Shown: one piece after another, positions 1 through 8,608 of the stretch
How the letters are laid out: every line of letters begins with the position of its first letter
How positions within the stretch are numbered: position 1 is the stretch's first letter
Source of the DNA: Oscillospiraceae bacterium
Lineage (GTDB): Bacteria; Bacillota; Clostridia; Oscillospirales; Oscillospiraceae
Assembly (NCBI GenBank): GCA_902787755.1
Contig: CADAHL010000032.1
Span: 1 to 49,255 of the forward strand
Direction of reading: 5' to 3'
DNA: 49,255 bases
The notes under the pieces: generated by a model
What the model was told of the DNA's origin: nothing
What the model saw: only the letters and a program-made list of their open reading frames with translations
Database searches by the model: none
Position numbers and translations under genes: made by a program

Positions 1-297
1 GTTCAGCGCCACGGAGACATACTGACTGGCCCGGAAGTAGGCCATCTCCTTGGTGCCCTTTGCCGCGTCCGGAACCAGCGTGAAGCTCTTGGCGTCGCCG
101 TGATCCTCGACCTTTTGAATCAGGCAGTGCTGCACCGCCGGATGCAGGCGCTTTGCCAGAATGTTCGGGTTGTAAACGGATTTGGGAAGTGTGGCCGGGG
201 CAGCCTCGATGGCGGCAGTCCGTGTCTTTACCTCGCCAAGAAAGGGGAACGGCGTCAAGCCCTTCAGGGCCTTCTTGTCATAGTTGTATTTCGCCAT
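1..297 (-). CDS. 2Fe-2S/flavin oxidoreductase, copy 2 (N-terminal part, runs off the left edge)
   Basis: The first 99 residues are present. They begin MAKYNYDKKALKGLTPFPF and reach the start of the FAD-binding beta barrel (YFRASQYVSVALN). The same region of the protein at 4966-6168 reads YFRAGQYISLKLP, so this is a paralogue of that ferredoxin-reductase-type electron-transfer protein. The ATG at 297 lies one base after the TAA of the upstream FAD gene, and a GGAGG sits inside the end of that gene, so translation is probably coupled. The NAD-binding and 2Fe-2S domains are expected to the left of the window but cannot be seen. The order FAD enzyme then reductase repeats the order at 6168-7715. 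Confidence 0.8.
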   Translation of the reverse strand, partial: MAKYNYDKKALKGLTPFPFLGEVKTRTAAIEAAPATLPKSVYNPNILAKRLHPAVQHCLIQKVEDHGDAKSFTLVPDAAKGTKEMAYFRASQYVSVALN

Positions 298-298
298 C

Positions 299-1849
299 TT
301 ACTTGCCCTCCTTCTTCATGTCCAGCAGCATGTATCTGGCCTGCTCCGCGCCGGACAGGTAGGCCTGGGAGTAGCCGTCCATCTGGGTCCCGTGGCCCCC
401 GGCAAAGCGCAGACCGTGGATCGTGTAATCTTCATGATGGCCGCTCTGGACCCGGGGGAACATGCCGTCCCAGCCTGCCGGCTCGTAGCCGTAGACGTCG
501 CCCTTCGGAGTGCCCAGATAACGCGCCCAGGTCATGGGAGAGGCGACCACGATCTCCTCGATATGGCCCTGCAGACGGCAGCCGGTGACCTCCTCGTAAC
601 GCTCCACACAATCCCGTGCGATCCGGTCCTTGACCTTGAAGTATTCCTCCTCGGTGATCTTTTCGAAGGCGTCGCCGGTGTAGAACTTGGAAAACTGGAT
701 AAATGCCCTGTTCTTTCCCGCCGCGTCCGGCAGCGCATTGGTCAGCACGGTGCAGGTAATATCCCGGTGAGTCTCGATGCTGTCGGAGGAGAGGTACTGC
801 TTGCGGTTGTCGGGCGTATAGCGCATGAAGGTGTCGTAGTTCTTCAGGCCCAGCTCTTCCGCGGAGGCGTCCAGGCCGAGATAGACCGTGAAGGCGGCCT
901 GGGCCAGCTTCTGCGCGTTCATCATTTTCAGGTTGCGCTCCGGGATCTCCTTCGGATCGACCATGCGGTCAATGACCACATGGGGCATGAGGTTGGAGAT
1001 GACCCACTCGCAGGGGATATAGCTGCCGTCGTCCAGCTCCACGCCATGGACTTTGTTGTCCCGGATGTCGATCTTTTTGACCTCGGTATTGTACCAGATG
1101 TCCCCGCCCAGCTCTCGGATCCGCGCGTCGAAGGCCATGGAGATCTCATGGCTGCGGTTCTTGGCAAACCAGGGCAGGTGCGTCAGATACACATAGGTCA
1201 TATAGGTGTAGACGGCAAAGCTCATGTTGGTGGAATCAGCTGATACATAGGTCCAGTAGGATTCAAAGATCCTCTTGGCCTTTTCCGGCACGCCGATCCG
1301 ATCCAGCATTTCCTCCGTGGACACAGGCACCACGCGCATCAGATCGTAGTATTTGAGCAGCATCTCCACCTTGGCGGGCGGGGAGGGCTCATTGTCGTGG
1401 GCGGCCAGCCAGTCCACACCGTCATGCAGCATCCGGCCCAGCTCCAGCACCGTGGTCATGGATTCCCGGCTGCCGGGCACCTGGCGCTCCATCTCGTCGA
1501 TAAACTCCTGTACCCCGGCGGGCATGGAGACGTTGAAGCCGTCCGGATCCGTGGCTACCGAGGCAAAGGATTCGTGGGCGGCACACCACTCCACATCCAG
1601 CTTGTACTGATCCTCCAGCAGCTTGCGCACCGCGCCGCGGGGCCGCCCCTCTTTGCCGTCGCCCATCTGGCACAGCTCGTGCAAGGTCGCCTCGAACTCA
1701 TACGCGCCGCGTCGGAAGCTGGTGGCGCAGCCGCCGGGAAGGTTGTGCTTCTCCAGTACAAGCACCTTTTTCCCCGCCGTTGCCAGGTAAGTCGCCGCAG
1801 ACAGGCCTCCGTTGCCTGCGCCGACGACAATGACATCGTACTTTTGCAT
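299..1849 (-). CDS. FAD-dependent oxidoreductase, phytoene desaturase/carotenoid isomerase-like (COG1233 type), copy 2
   Basis: A 516-residue flavoprotein. The N-terminus carries the dinucleotide-binding fingerprint VVGAGNGGLSAATYL, followed by an acidic strand end (VLEKHNLPGG) and the GGCATSF stretch typical of phytoene-desaturase and retinol-saturase-like proteins. Near the C-terminus GLRFAGGHGTQMDGYSQA is the second FAD-contacting motif. Proteins of this superfamily move hydride or reduce and isomerise C=C bonds of hydrophobic substrates; the substrate here is unknown. The protein is co-linear with the 515-residue product of 6168-7715, so the operon holds two paralogues. The start is supported by AAGGAGG a few bases upstream, and the preceding hypA stop is 11 bp away. 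Its partner reductase follows after one base. No signal peptide is seen, so it should be cytoplasmic. Confidence 0.85.
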   Translation of the reverse strand: MQKYDVIVVGAGNGGLSAATYLATAGKKVLVLEKHNLPGGCATSFRRGAYEFEATLHELCQMGDGKEGRPRGAVRKLLEDQYKLDVEWCAAHESFASVATDPDGFNVSMPAGVQEFIDEMERQVPGSRESMTTVLELGRMLHDGVDWLAAHDNEPSPPAKVEMLLKYYDLMRVVPVSTEEMLDRIGVPEKAKRIFESYWTYVSADSTNMSFAVYTYMTYVYLTHLPWFAKNRSHEISMAFDARIRELGGDIWYNTEVKKIDIRDNKVHGVELDDGSYIPCEWVISNLMPHVVIDRMVDPKEIPERNLKMMNAQKLAQAAFTVYLGLDASAEELGLKNYDTFMRYTPDNRKQYLSSDSIETHRDITCTVLTNALPDAAGKNRAFIQFSKFYTGDAFEKITEEEYFKVKDRIARDCVERYEEVTGCRLQGHIEEIVVASPMTWARYLGTPKGDVYGYEPAGWDGMFPRVQSGHHEDYTIHGLRFAGGHGTQMDGYSQAYLSGAEQARYMLLDMKKEGK

Positions 1850-1860
1850 GCTTTTCCTCC

Positions 1861-2217
1861 TTACGGTTCCGGATTTTCCGGTACTAAAATCTCCCGAACG
1901 GTAAAGTCCTTTCCGCTCAGGACGGTTTTCTCAAAGCTGCCGCAGTTGGGGCAGTAGCCCTTGTGCTGCACCACGTTGAAGATCTCGTCGCACTCCTCGC
2001 ACTCGGCCAGGCCAGGGACGATGTTCACCGTGAGCTTTGCTTGCTCCAGGATGCTGCCTTTGACCACCGGCGGATACAGCTCCTGCACATATTCCGGGAT
2101 CACCAGGGACAGCTCCCCACAGTCCACGACGACCTCGCGGATCTCTTTGATCCCATTTTCCTCCGCAAAGGCGGTGACCGTCCGCAGAAGCTGGCGGACG
2201 ATGCCGATCTCGTGCAT
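1861..2217 (-). CDS. hypA: HypA/HybF-like nickel metallochaperone
   Basis: A 118-residue protein that starts MHEIGIV. This places His2 and Glu3 where HypA binds nickel. The C-terminal half has two CxxC pairs (CEEC and CPNC) that form the family's structural zinc site, and the length is normal for HypA. In known systems HypA delivers Ni to [NiFe]-hydrogenase, together with HypB, or to urease. No hydrogenase, hypB or urease gene is in the window. Here the gene sits inside an FAD/Fe-S redox operon: its ATG is one base after the stop of the GltD-like gene, and the FAD enzyme follows 11 bp later. The family call is firm. The client enzyme is unknown and may lie outside the window or be non-canonical. 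Confidence 0.85.
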   Translation of the reverse strand: MHEIGIVRQLLRTVTAFAEENGIKEIREVVVDCGELSLVIPEYVQELYPPVVKGSILEQAKLTVNIVPGLAECEECDEIFNVVQHKGYCPNCGSFEKTVLSGKDFTVREILVPENPEP

Positions 2218-2218
2218 C

Positions 2219-4908
2219 TCAGCCTCCGTATTTCCCGATGTGCTTCCTGACGACGCCGACGCCGATCTTCGGGACGTTCTTCACGATCCGGCCCAGGGTG
2301 TGGAAATACTCCTGGTTGTCCGCGTCGTAGACCTTCTCCAGATGGATGGCGTCAAACTTGCACTTGGTGGTGCAGATGCCGCACCCGACGCACATGAACT
2401 GGTCCACCACCGCAGTGCCGCATCCGAGGCAACGGGCGCACTCGGTTTTGATCTGCTCTTCCGTAAAGGTTGCGCGCAGATCGTTGAAGCTGGACTTTGC
2501 CGCCGCGCCCTCCGCCTTGGCGGGCTTCTGCCGAGGCGCGCTGTCAAAGCCGCCCAGACCGATCTGTACCCCAGACCGATCTGTACCGTGGCCTTGTCGA
2601 AGGCGCGGTAGTCCCGATGGTCGCGGCCAAGGGTCAAGGTCTGGCCCGCGTGGACAAAGCGGTGGATGGAGACCGCCGCCTCCTTGCCCGCCGCAATGGC
2701 GTCGATAACGAACTGGGGTCCGGTGACCACATCCCCGCCGGCAAACACATCCGGCACCGCCGTCTGACAGGTGACGGGGTCGGCCTCCACAGTTCCCCGC
2801 TTGCCGGTCGCAAGGCCGATGCCGCCCAGGTCCACTCGCTGACCCGTGGCGGAAAGCACCGCCGTGACAGGGACAGCCTCAAATTCTCCGCTGCCCGTCA
2901 CGCTGCGGCGACCCTTCCCATCAGGCTCGCTCAGCTCCATTTTCTCCAGCTTCAGGGCAGTGGCAGCGCCTTCGCCCAGGATCTCAGCAGGCGCCTCCAG
3001 GAAGCGGAAGGCAACGCCCTCTTCTCTGGCCTCAGCCAATTCATCCCGGTCGGCGGGCATCTCCGTCTCACTCCGGCGGTAGTAGACTGTAACCTCCGCT
3101 CCCAGGCGGAGGGCGGCTCTCGCCACGTCCATGGCTACGTTGCCGCCGCCAATAACAGCGACCTTATCCCCGATCTCCGGGCGCTGCCCCTGATTGATTC
3201 TGCGCAGGAAGTCGACGCCGCTCATGACGCCGTCCAACTCCTCGCCGGGAATCGAGAGCTTTGCGCCTTTCGACGCGCCGACAGCCAGATAGAAGGCTTT
3301 GAAGCCGAGGCCGCGGAGAGAATCCAGCGTCACGTCCTTCCCGACCTCGATGCCGGTTTTGAATTCCACGCCCAGTTCGCGCAGTACGTCGATCTCTGCG
3401 TTGATGACGTCCTTTTCCAGGCGGAAGGAGGGGATGCCCAGCGTGAGCATGCCGCCCAGCACCTGTTCTTTTTCAAAGACCGTAACAGGATAGCCTTTGG
3501 CCGCCAGATAATAGGCGCAGCTCAGACCCGCGGGGCCCGCGCCGATGACGGCAATTTTCTCGGGATAGGGTTTGCCCAGTTGGTTGATCATGGGCGGAAC
3601 ATAACGGGTGGCGCTGTTGAGCTCCCGCTCCGCAATAAACTTCTTGATCTCGTCAATTGCCACGGGGGCGTCCATCTCGCCGCGTGTGCAGGCCTCCTCG
3701 CACTTCTTGTTGCAGATCCGGCCGCAGACCGCCGGGAAAGGGATCTCTTTCTTGATAAGCTCCAGCGCCTCACCGTAGCGGCCCTGGGCGGCCAGCCTGA
3801 TGTAGCCCTGCACCGGCACATGGGCAGGACATGCAGCCTTACAGGGGGCCGTGCCCTCCGGCATGACGTCGGTGCGGTTAGAACGGAAGTCTGGGTTGTA
3901 GCGCTTGCTGCTCCAGAGCGTGTTGCGCGCCGTCTCCTCCGGCCGCTCCTCGTTGGCCGGACGGGGACACAGCTTCTGCCCCAACTTCACCGCGTTGAGC
4001 TGGCAGTTTTCCACACACTGGCCGCAGGCCACACACTTGTCCTTGTCCACCCGGGCGACGTAGTTGGTGCGGATGGCATCGGGGGTGCGAAAGTACTCCG
4101 CGATGCGCAGGGCAAAGCAGGAACAGCCGCAGCAGTTGCAGATCGCGGTGGTGTCGTCATAGCCCGGGGTCACGTTCAGCTCGTGCACCAGGCCGTTGTC
4201 CTCGGCGCGCTTGAGGATCTCGTAGGCCTCCTCTTTGCTGATCAGGCGATGCGCGCCGGTCTCGGAATAGTTCTTGGCGTTGTCGTTGAGGTACATGCAC
4301 ATGTCCTCTTCCAGGTGGCCGCAGCCCTCGCCCATGAGCCTGCGGGCTCGCCGGCAGGAGCAGGGACCGACCGAGACGGCCCAGGCGTCCTCAATGAGCT
4401 TGTGCACCTCGTCGTAGCTTGCTTTGCGGGAATTGTTCTCGATGGCACTCTGCACCGGGATGACGCGCATCAGGTTCATACCAACGTCCATAAAAGGCGC
4501 CAGCATGGACACCCGTTCGCGGGTATAGCGCTCAAAGCACTCGCCCAGCACGGGATACTTGTCGCACTGCTCCCGGTTGGAGAGCACGCCCTCCATAATT
4601 CCCGGCACCCAGATGGGGTAGTACCAGCAGAGTCTGCCATCCACCACGCGGCTGCGGATGACGCCAGCGATCTTGAGCTTATCCAGCTGCTGCTGCGTAA
4701 AGGCCAGATCCTTCTTGGCGCGATGGGCGATCTCCTCTGCCGTGCGGTTGGCCTCCAGGCGCATGTGCATCATGATCGTACACATGTCGTCATCCACAAT
4801 GGGCTCCAGCAGCTTATATTCCGGGTCGTCGTAAGTGATGCCGGTGTATGTCAGGCTTTCCAGACTGATCTTGGTCGCAAGCTTTAAAATGTTTGGTCTG
4901 TGCGCCAT
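2219..4908 (-). pseudogene. GltD-like FAD/NAD(P) Fe-S oxidoreductase, frameshifted near its C-terminus
   Basis: The protein starts MAHRPNILKLATKI behind GGGAGG. Residues about 1-290 form a Cys-rich Fe-S module (GPCSCRRARR, CGHLEEDMC, CNCCGCSC). A 4Fe-4S ferredoxin motif follows (CVACGQCVENC). Next come a glutamate-synthase small-subunit-type domain with a Cys-rich helical linker (CKAACPAHVPVQGYI, CGRICNKKCEEAC), an FAD motif (VIGAGPAGLSCAYYLA) and an NAD(P) motif (VIGGGNVAMDVARAA). After KATVQIGLG the frame is lost at a 17-bp tandem duplication (2554-2587) and reads into unrelated Arg/Ser-rich sequence. Removing one repeat unit restores an 890-residue protein ending with a further Cys cluster (CARCLGCG, CVGCGICTTKC) and stopping at 2219, one base before hypA. 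Such proteins usually pass electrons between NAD(P)H and ferredoxin. Whether the lesion is real or an assembly error cannot be told here. Confidence 0.8.
2554..2587. repeat. 17-bp perfect tandem duplication
   Basis: The unit CCAGACCGATCTGTACC occurs at 2554-2570 and again at 2571-2587 with no intervening base. Seventeen is not a multiple of three, so it shifts the frame of the GltD-like gene. Deleting one copy joins KATVQIGLG to GFDSAPRQKPAK and restores the C-terminal ferredoxin motifs. Confidence 0.95.
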
Positions 4909-4965
4909 GTTGTCCTCCCTTCTGTCACACGGGCCGAGGGTGTCAAGCCCTCGGCCCTGAATGGA

Positions 4966-6168
4966 TTAAAAGAATTCTCCCGGAATCTCTATCGTGAGGT
5001 CGCTGGTGGGGAAGCTGCAGCAGGGATGAATGTATCCGTAATGAACATCCGCCCACCGGCGCATTTCATTCTCCTGCGGGATGAACACAGTGCCCACAAG
5101 CAGGCGGGAGCGGCACCAGCCGCATTCGCCCGCGCGGCAGCGGGACGGCGCTTTGATCCCGGCACGCTCGATCGCCACCAATACGGGCTCGTCCGCATTG
5201 GCGGGAATACTGCATTCCTGCGGGCCCTGACGTACCGTGATCGTAAACTGTTTACCCTTGACTTCCTGAGGATAGCCCTCGCACTCCCAGGGGGTCTTGG
5301 TCACGTCGATGAGCTTGCGGCGGAACAGGCGCTCCGGCAGGCCCAGCTTTTCAATCTCCGGCTTTAAGAACTTATACATGGCCTCCGGCCCGCAGAGGAA
5401 CACGGAGTATTCTCCCGGGGCGTACTTTCCGATCAGCTCAGCCGTGATAAAGCCGTGCTCAAAGCCTTCCTTTTCCTCGTCAGAGAGCACATGCACCACC
5501 TTGAATTTCGGGCAGACGCGGGCAATCTCGTCCAGCTCTCCGCGGAACAGGATATCCGCTTCCGTGCGGGAGCCGTAGAGCAGCGTCAGCTCAAAATCCT
5601 CGATCCCGTCGCAGATCGCTCTGGCCATGGAGAGGAAGGGCGTGATGCCGGAACCGCCTGCCAGACCGATGACCTGCTTTTTATCCCGCAGATCCTCATA
5701 GTAGAAGAAGCCCTGTGGAGCGGAAGCAATGATTCTGTCTCCTATCTTCTTTTCACTCAGCAGCCGATCCGCCACAAATCCGCCGGGATTGGCGCGCACC
5801 GTGATCGCGTATTTACCCGATAAGGCCTCCTTAGGGGAGGAGCAAAGGGAGTAGGAGCGCGTGACAAGACTGCCGTCCATAGGGAGCTTCAAAGAGATAT
5901 ACTGTCCGGCACGGAAATAGGGCAGGGGCTTGCCGTTAACGCCTTTGAGCACAAAGGTCTTGGCGGCATTCCGCTCGATGATGCTCTCAATCTCCAGCTC
6001 CAGGAAATCCGGGTGAAGGGCTTTCGCGTTCTCGTTTATCGGGAACACGCCGCTGATTTCCTTGGCCGGCGCAGCTTGGATCGCTTTTTCGCGGACCTTG
6101 CTCATGTTTTTAAACTTGAGCATGTCGAATTTGCCGATCAGGCCGACTTTTACATTCAGATCAGACAT
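4966..6168 (-). CDS. 2Fe-2S ferredoxin/flavin/NAD(P)H oxidoreductase, copy 1
   Basis: A 400-residue electron-transfer protein of the ferredoxin-NADP reductase superfamily with a fused plant-type ferredoxin. After about 60 leader residues comes the FAD-binding barrel (YFRAGQYISLKLP, then RSYSLCSSP, the flavin-binding signature). The nucleotide-binding domain follows (GLAGGSGITPFLSMA and later FLCGPEAMYKFL). The C-terminal 2Fe-2S domain has CRAGECGWC with the fourth Cys in HPCC near residue 385. I chose the ATG at 6168 (MSDLNVK) over one at 6189 because GGAGGG lies at the right distance for it. This ATG overlaps the TAA of the upstream FAD gene (TAATG), which implies translational coupling. It should relay electrons from NAD(P)H to the partner FAD enzyme; that pairing is inferred from context. 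Confidence 0.88.
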   Translation of the reverse strand: MSDLNVKVGLIGKFDMLKFKNMSKVREKAIQAAPAKEISGVFPINENAKALHPDFLELEIESIIERNAAKTFVLKGVNGKPLPYFRAGQYISLKLPMDGSLVTRSYSLCSSPKEALSGKYAITVRANPGGFVADRLLSEKKIGDRIIASAPQGFFYYEDLRDKKQVIGLAGGSGITPFLSMARAICDGIEDFELTLLYGSRTEADILFRGELDEIARVCPKFKVVHVLSDEEKEGFEHGFITAELIGKYAPGEYSVFLCGPEAMYKFLKPEIEKLGLPERLFRRKLIDVTKTPWECEGYPQEVKGKQFTITVRQGPQECSIPANADEPVLVAIERAGIKAPSRCRAGECGWCRSRLLVGTVFIPQENEMRRWADVHYGYIHPCCSFPTSDLTIEIPGEFF

Positions 6169-7715
6169 TATTTGTTCCCTCCTTCCCACTCTTTCAGATC
6201 TTTGAGGGCGTTTGCTGCCATCAGCTGGCCACAGATGATGGTGGCGGAATAACCGTCGCCGCGCGGACCGGCCGCACCGATGGGCCGCAGGCCTTTGATG
6301 GGATAGTCTGCTCCCAGCATCATCATGCGGGCCATCATGCCGTCCCAGTCTCTCGTCTCATAGCCGTAGACGGAGCCCTCGGGCACACCCAGGAAGCGGG
6401 CGAAGGTCCAGGGCGAGGCGATTTCCATCTCTTCGATGTGGCCGACCAGGTCGATGCCGGTCTTGTCTTTGAGGTTTTTGAGGATCTTTTTAGCAAAGTC
6501 TGTCTTGAATTTGAAGTAGTCTGCCTGCTTCAGTTCGCCCCATTCATCCGGCGCGCCAAAGGTGGTGAAGGAGCAGACACAGGTGCCCTCCGGCGAAAAC
6601 TCAGGATTCGCGATGTTGTAGCAGAGGAAGATAGAGTACTCATTGGATTTAGTACCCTTGAGGATGTTCTGATACTCCACGGCCGAGTCTGCTGTGCCGG
6701 AGAGGAAGATACTATAGTCCTTGATCCCCAGCTCCTCGGGAGACACATCCAAGCAGAAGTATGCCGTGAACATGCGGCCGCCCATGATGCGTCCACGGGC
6801 AGCGGAAAGCTTCTTTTCACGCTCGGGGATCAGGTCCTTCGGCATCATCTTTCCGTAGATGATATCCGGGTTGATGTTGGCCAGCACGTAATTGCACTCG
6901 ATGTCGCCCAGGTTTGTGCGTACGCCGCAGAGCCTGTCGCCGTTAAAGAGGAATTCCTCCGCGCGGCAGTTGAACCAGACGTCGCCTCCCAGTTCCCGGA
7001 AGCGCTCCACCATGGCGGTGGACAACTGATGGGAGGTATGAGCCGGGATATAGGCGCTGCGGGAGATGTACTTATGCACCATGGCTGCATAGTGGATAAA
7101 GGCCAGATGCTCCATGTCCACGCCCAGATAGCTCCAGTAGGTGGACAGAATGTCCTGACATTTCTGGGGCAGCTTCAGCGCGTCAAACACCTTTTTCGTG
7201 CTGTAAGCGCCGGTGCGGAGCATGTTGGGATAATCCGCCTGCAGCACCTTGGAGTCCGCGTGACCCTTGGAGGCTGTGATGTAGGCGATGCCGTCCAGCA
7301 CCTCCTGGAACAGGTCAAAGAGCGTCGTCATTTTCTCCCGGGAGCCGGGTACATACTCCTCCATCTTGTTGATGAAGTTTTCGATTCCCGAGGGCATCGT
7401 CACATCCATGGGACTGCCATCGGAATACTTGGATACGATGCGGAAACAGTCCTTACACTCATACCAGTCCAGTTTTACGCCGTATCCGTCCAGAATGTTG
7501 CGAACATCGCCGGGGTTGTCCTCGGGACCGAAGTCGCACAGCTCGTGCAGAGAGGGCTCAATCTCAAAGCGTCCGCGTACAAAGCTCGTCGCCGCACCAC
7601 CCGGCACATTGTGCTTTTCAATCAGCAGAGTCTTCCTGCCGGCGAGCTGACATTGCAGGGCCGCAGACAAACCGGCGTTGCCAGCGCCTACGACCACAAC
7701 ATCATATTTGGGCAT
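6168..7715 (-). CDS. FAD-dependent oxidoreductase, phytoene desaturase/carotenoid isomerase-like (COG1233 type), copy 1
   Basis: A 515-residue flavoprotein and the first gene of the redox operon. The FAD fingerprint VVGAGNAGLSAALQ begins at residue 8, LLIEKHNVPGGAATSF follows, and the C-terminal FAD motif is GAAGPRGDGYSATI. It is collinear with the product of 299-1849. The ATG is preceded by AAGGAGG at 8 bp. A good sigma-A-type promoter (7778-7806) and a FadR-type operator lie directly upstream, and a GntR gene is the next gene in that direction. It lacks a signal peptide and membrane segments. The family reduces, oxidises or isomerises unsaturated lipophilic compounds; no substrate can be assigned from sequence. 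Confidence 0.88.
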   Translation of the reverse strand: MPKYDVVVVGAGNAGLSAALQCQLAGRKTLLIEKHNVPGGAATSFVRGRFEIEPSLHELCDFGPEDNPGDVRNILDGYGVKLDWYECKDCFRIVSKYSDGSPMDVTMPSGIENFINKMEEYVPGSREKMTTLFDLFQEVLDGIAYITASKGHADSKVLQADYPNMLRTGAYSTKKVFDALKLPQKCQDILSTYWSYLGVDMEHLAFIHYAAMVHKYISRSAYIPAHTSHQLSTAMVERFRELGGDVWFNCRAEEFLFNGDRLCGVRTNLGDIECNYVLANINPDIIYGKMMPKDLIPEREKKLSAARGRIMGGRMFTAYFCLDVSPEELGIKDYSIFLSGTADSAVEYQNILKGTKSNEYSIFLCYNIANPEFSPEGTCVCSFTTFGAPDEWGELKQADYFKFKTDFAKKILKNLKDKTGIDLVGHIEEMEIASPWTFARFLGVPEGSVYGYETRDWDGMMARMMMLGADYPIKGLRPIGAAGPRGDGYSATIICGQLMAANALKDLKEWEGGNK

Positions 7716-7756
7716 TCGTCATTCCTCCTTCGTTGATCATTCACTCGGCTTGTTGG

Positions 7757-7767
7757 TGGTTATACCA
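7757..7767. promoter_or_regulatory. Putative FadR/GntR operator
   Basis: TGGTTATACCA has two perfectly symmetric half-sites (TGGT and ACCA) around a 3-bp centre. It matches the TNGTNNNACNA consensus known for the FadR subfamily of GntR regulators. It lies about 4-14 bp past the predicted start point of the redox-operon promoter, a position suited to repression, and the GntR gene at 7895-8608 is adjacent. Confidence 0.6.
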
Positions 7768-7777
7768 GCTTATGAAT

Positions 7778-7806
7778 ATTTTAACACAGCGCGTCCTCTC
7801 ATTCAA
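7778..7806 (-). promoter_or_regulatory. Promoter of the redox operon
   Basis: On the minus strand a -35 TTGAAT (7806-7801) and a -10 TAAAAT (7783-7778) are separated by exactly 17 bp. The predicted start is near 7771 and the first ATG is at 7715. Confidence 0.7.
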
Positions 7807-7863
7807 TTGCCTGCCCAGCCTCCGGATCACAAAAATGAGAGAGAAAACTTGGTAAAAATAACG

Positions 7864-7887
7864 AAAGCACCGGAAAACCGGTGCTTT
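7864..7887 (-). terminator. Terminator-like hairpin after the GntR gene
   Basis: A perfect 10-bp stem (AAAGCACCGG / CCGGTGCTTT) with a 4-nt loop starts 7 bp after the GntR stop codon. The tail on the minus strand is CGTTATTTTTACC, a moderate U-rich run. It would insulate the regulator from the redox operon. Confidence 0.6.
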
Positions 7888-7894
7888 TCTGGCA

Positions 7895-8608
7895 TTATCT
7901 ATCTTGTTTGTATTTTCTCTCCAGCACATTCACACCCTGGGCAAGGATCCGCTCCACACAGTTTGCAGCTGCATCTTCATCCTTTGCTTCGATATGATCC
8001 AGCAGCTCCTTGTGCATGGCAGCAGCCTCTTGAAGATCCACGGCCTGGAGGCTGTAATGCCGTGTGATCAACACCATCAGTACCGGCTCGAAAGCGCGGA
8101 ACATCATGGCGAAAATACTGTTTCCCGACGCCTGTGTCAGCATGTAATGATATCTGTAAATGAGCTGCGGGACGCCCGCGTTTTCTGTAGCCAGGCGATC
8201 GGCGATCTCCCGCATTTCTCTGAGCGTGCTCTCATAGATGTTGGTGCAGGCTCTGCGGGCGCTTTCAACTTCGACCCAGCGGCGGATGTCCATCAAATCG
8301 TGAAACAGGGGCTCGTCCAGCTCTTCTGAGCCATAGGTCATAATTGCGGACAAGGATTGGGGCGTAGGCTTTTTTCGATAATCAGCAACCTGTGTGCCCC
8401 TTCGCGGCAGAACATATACGAAGCCGTCTCTTTCTAATTGAAGAACTGCGTGGTGAAGGGAACTGCGGCTGACACCCATCTGCTCGGCAATATCTCTTTC
8501 AGCGGGAAACCAGTCGCCGGGCTTCCACTCACCGGAGAGTATTTTCCCAAGAAGACTTTTATAGATAGTATCTGTAAGTGATGTCGCTCCGATTTTTTCA
8601 AATTCCAT
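7895..8608 (-). CDS. GntR-family transcriptional regulator (FadR subfamily)
   Basis: A 237-residue regulator. The N-terminal winged helix is clear: ILSGEWKPGDWFPAERDIAEQ then SRSSLHHAVLQLERDGFVYVLPRRGTQV, the standard GntR signature. An all-helical FCD-type ligand domain follows (DIRRWVEVESARRA, then MHKELLDHIEAKDEDAA). I chose the ATG at 8608 (MEFEKIG) because GGGAG lies 6 bp upstream; an in-frame GTG at 8662 would add 18 residues that look unlike the family. It is transcribed in the same direction as the redox operon, whose promoter carries a FadR-type operator, so it probably controls that operon in response to a small carboxylate-like ligand. The ligand is unknown. Confidence 0.85.
   Translation of the reverse strand: MEFEKIGATSLTDTIYKSLLGKILSGEWKPGDWFPAERDIAEQMGVSRSSLHHAVLQLERDGFVYVLPRRGTQVADYRKKPTPQSLSAIMTYGSEELDEPLFHDLMDIRRWVEVESARRACTNIYESTLREMREIADRLATENAGVPQLIYRYHYMLTQASGNSIFAMMFRAFEPVLMVLITRHYSLQAVDLQEAAAMHKELLDHIEAKDEDAAANCVERILAQGVNVLERKYKQDR

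Noticed and set aside
2497-4887. A 796-codon plus-strand open frame opposite the GltD-like gene
   Set aside because: The minus-strand product has ordered Fe-S and FAD motifs; the plus-strand one has none.
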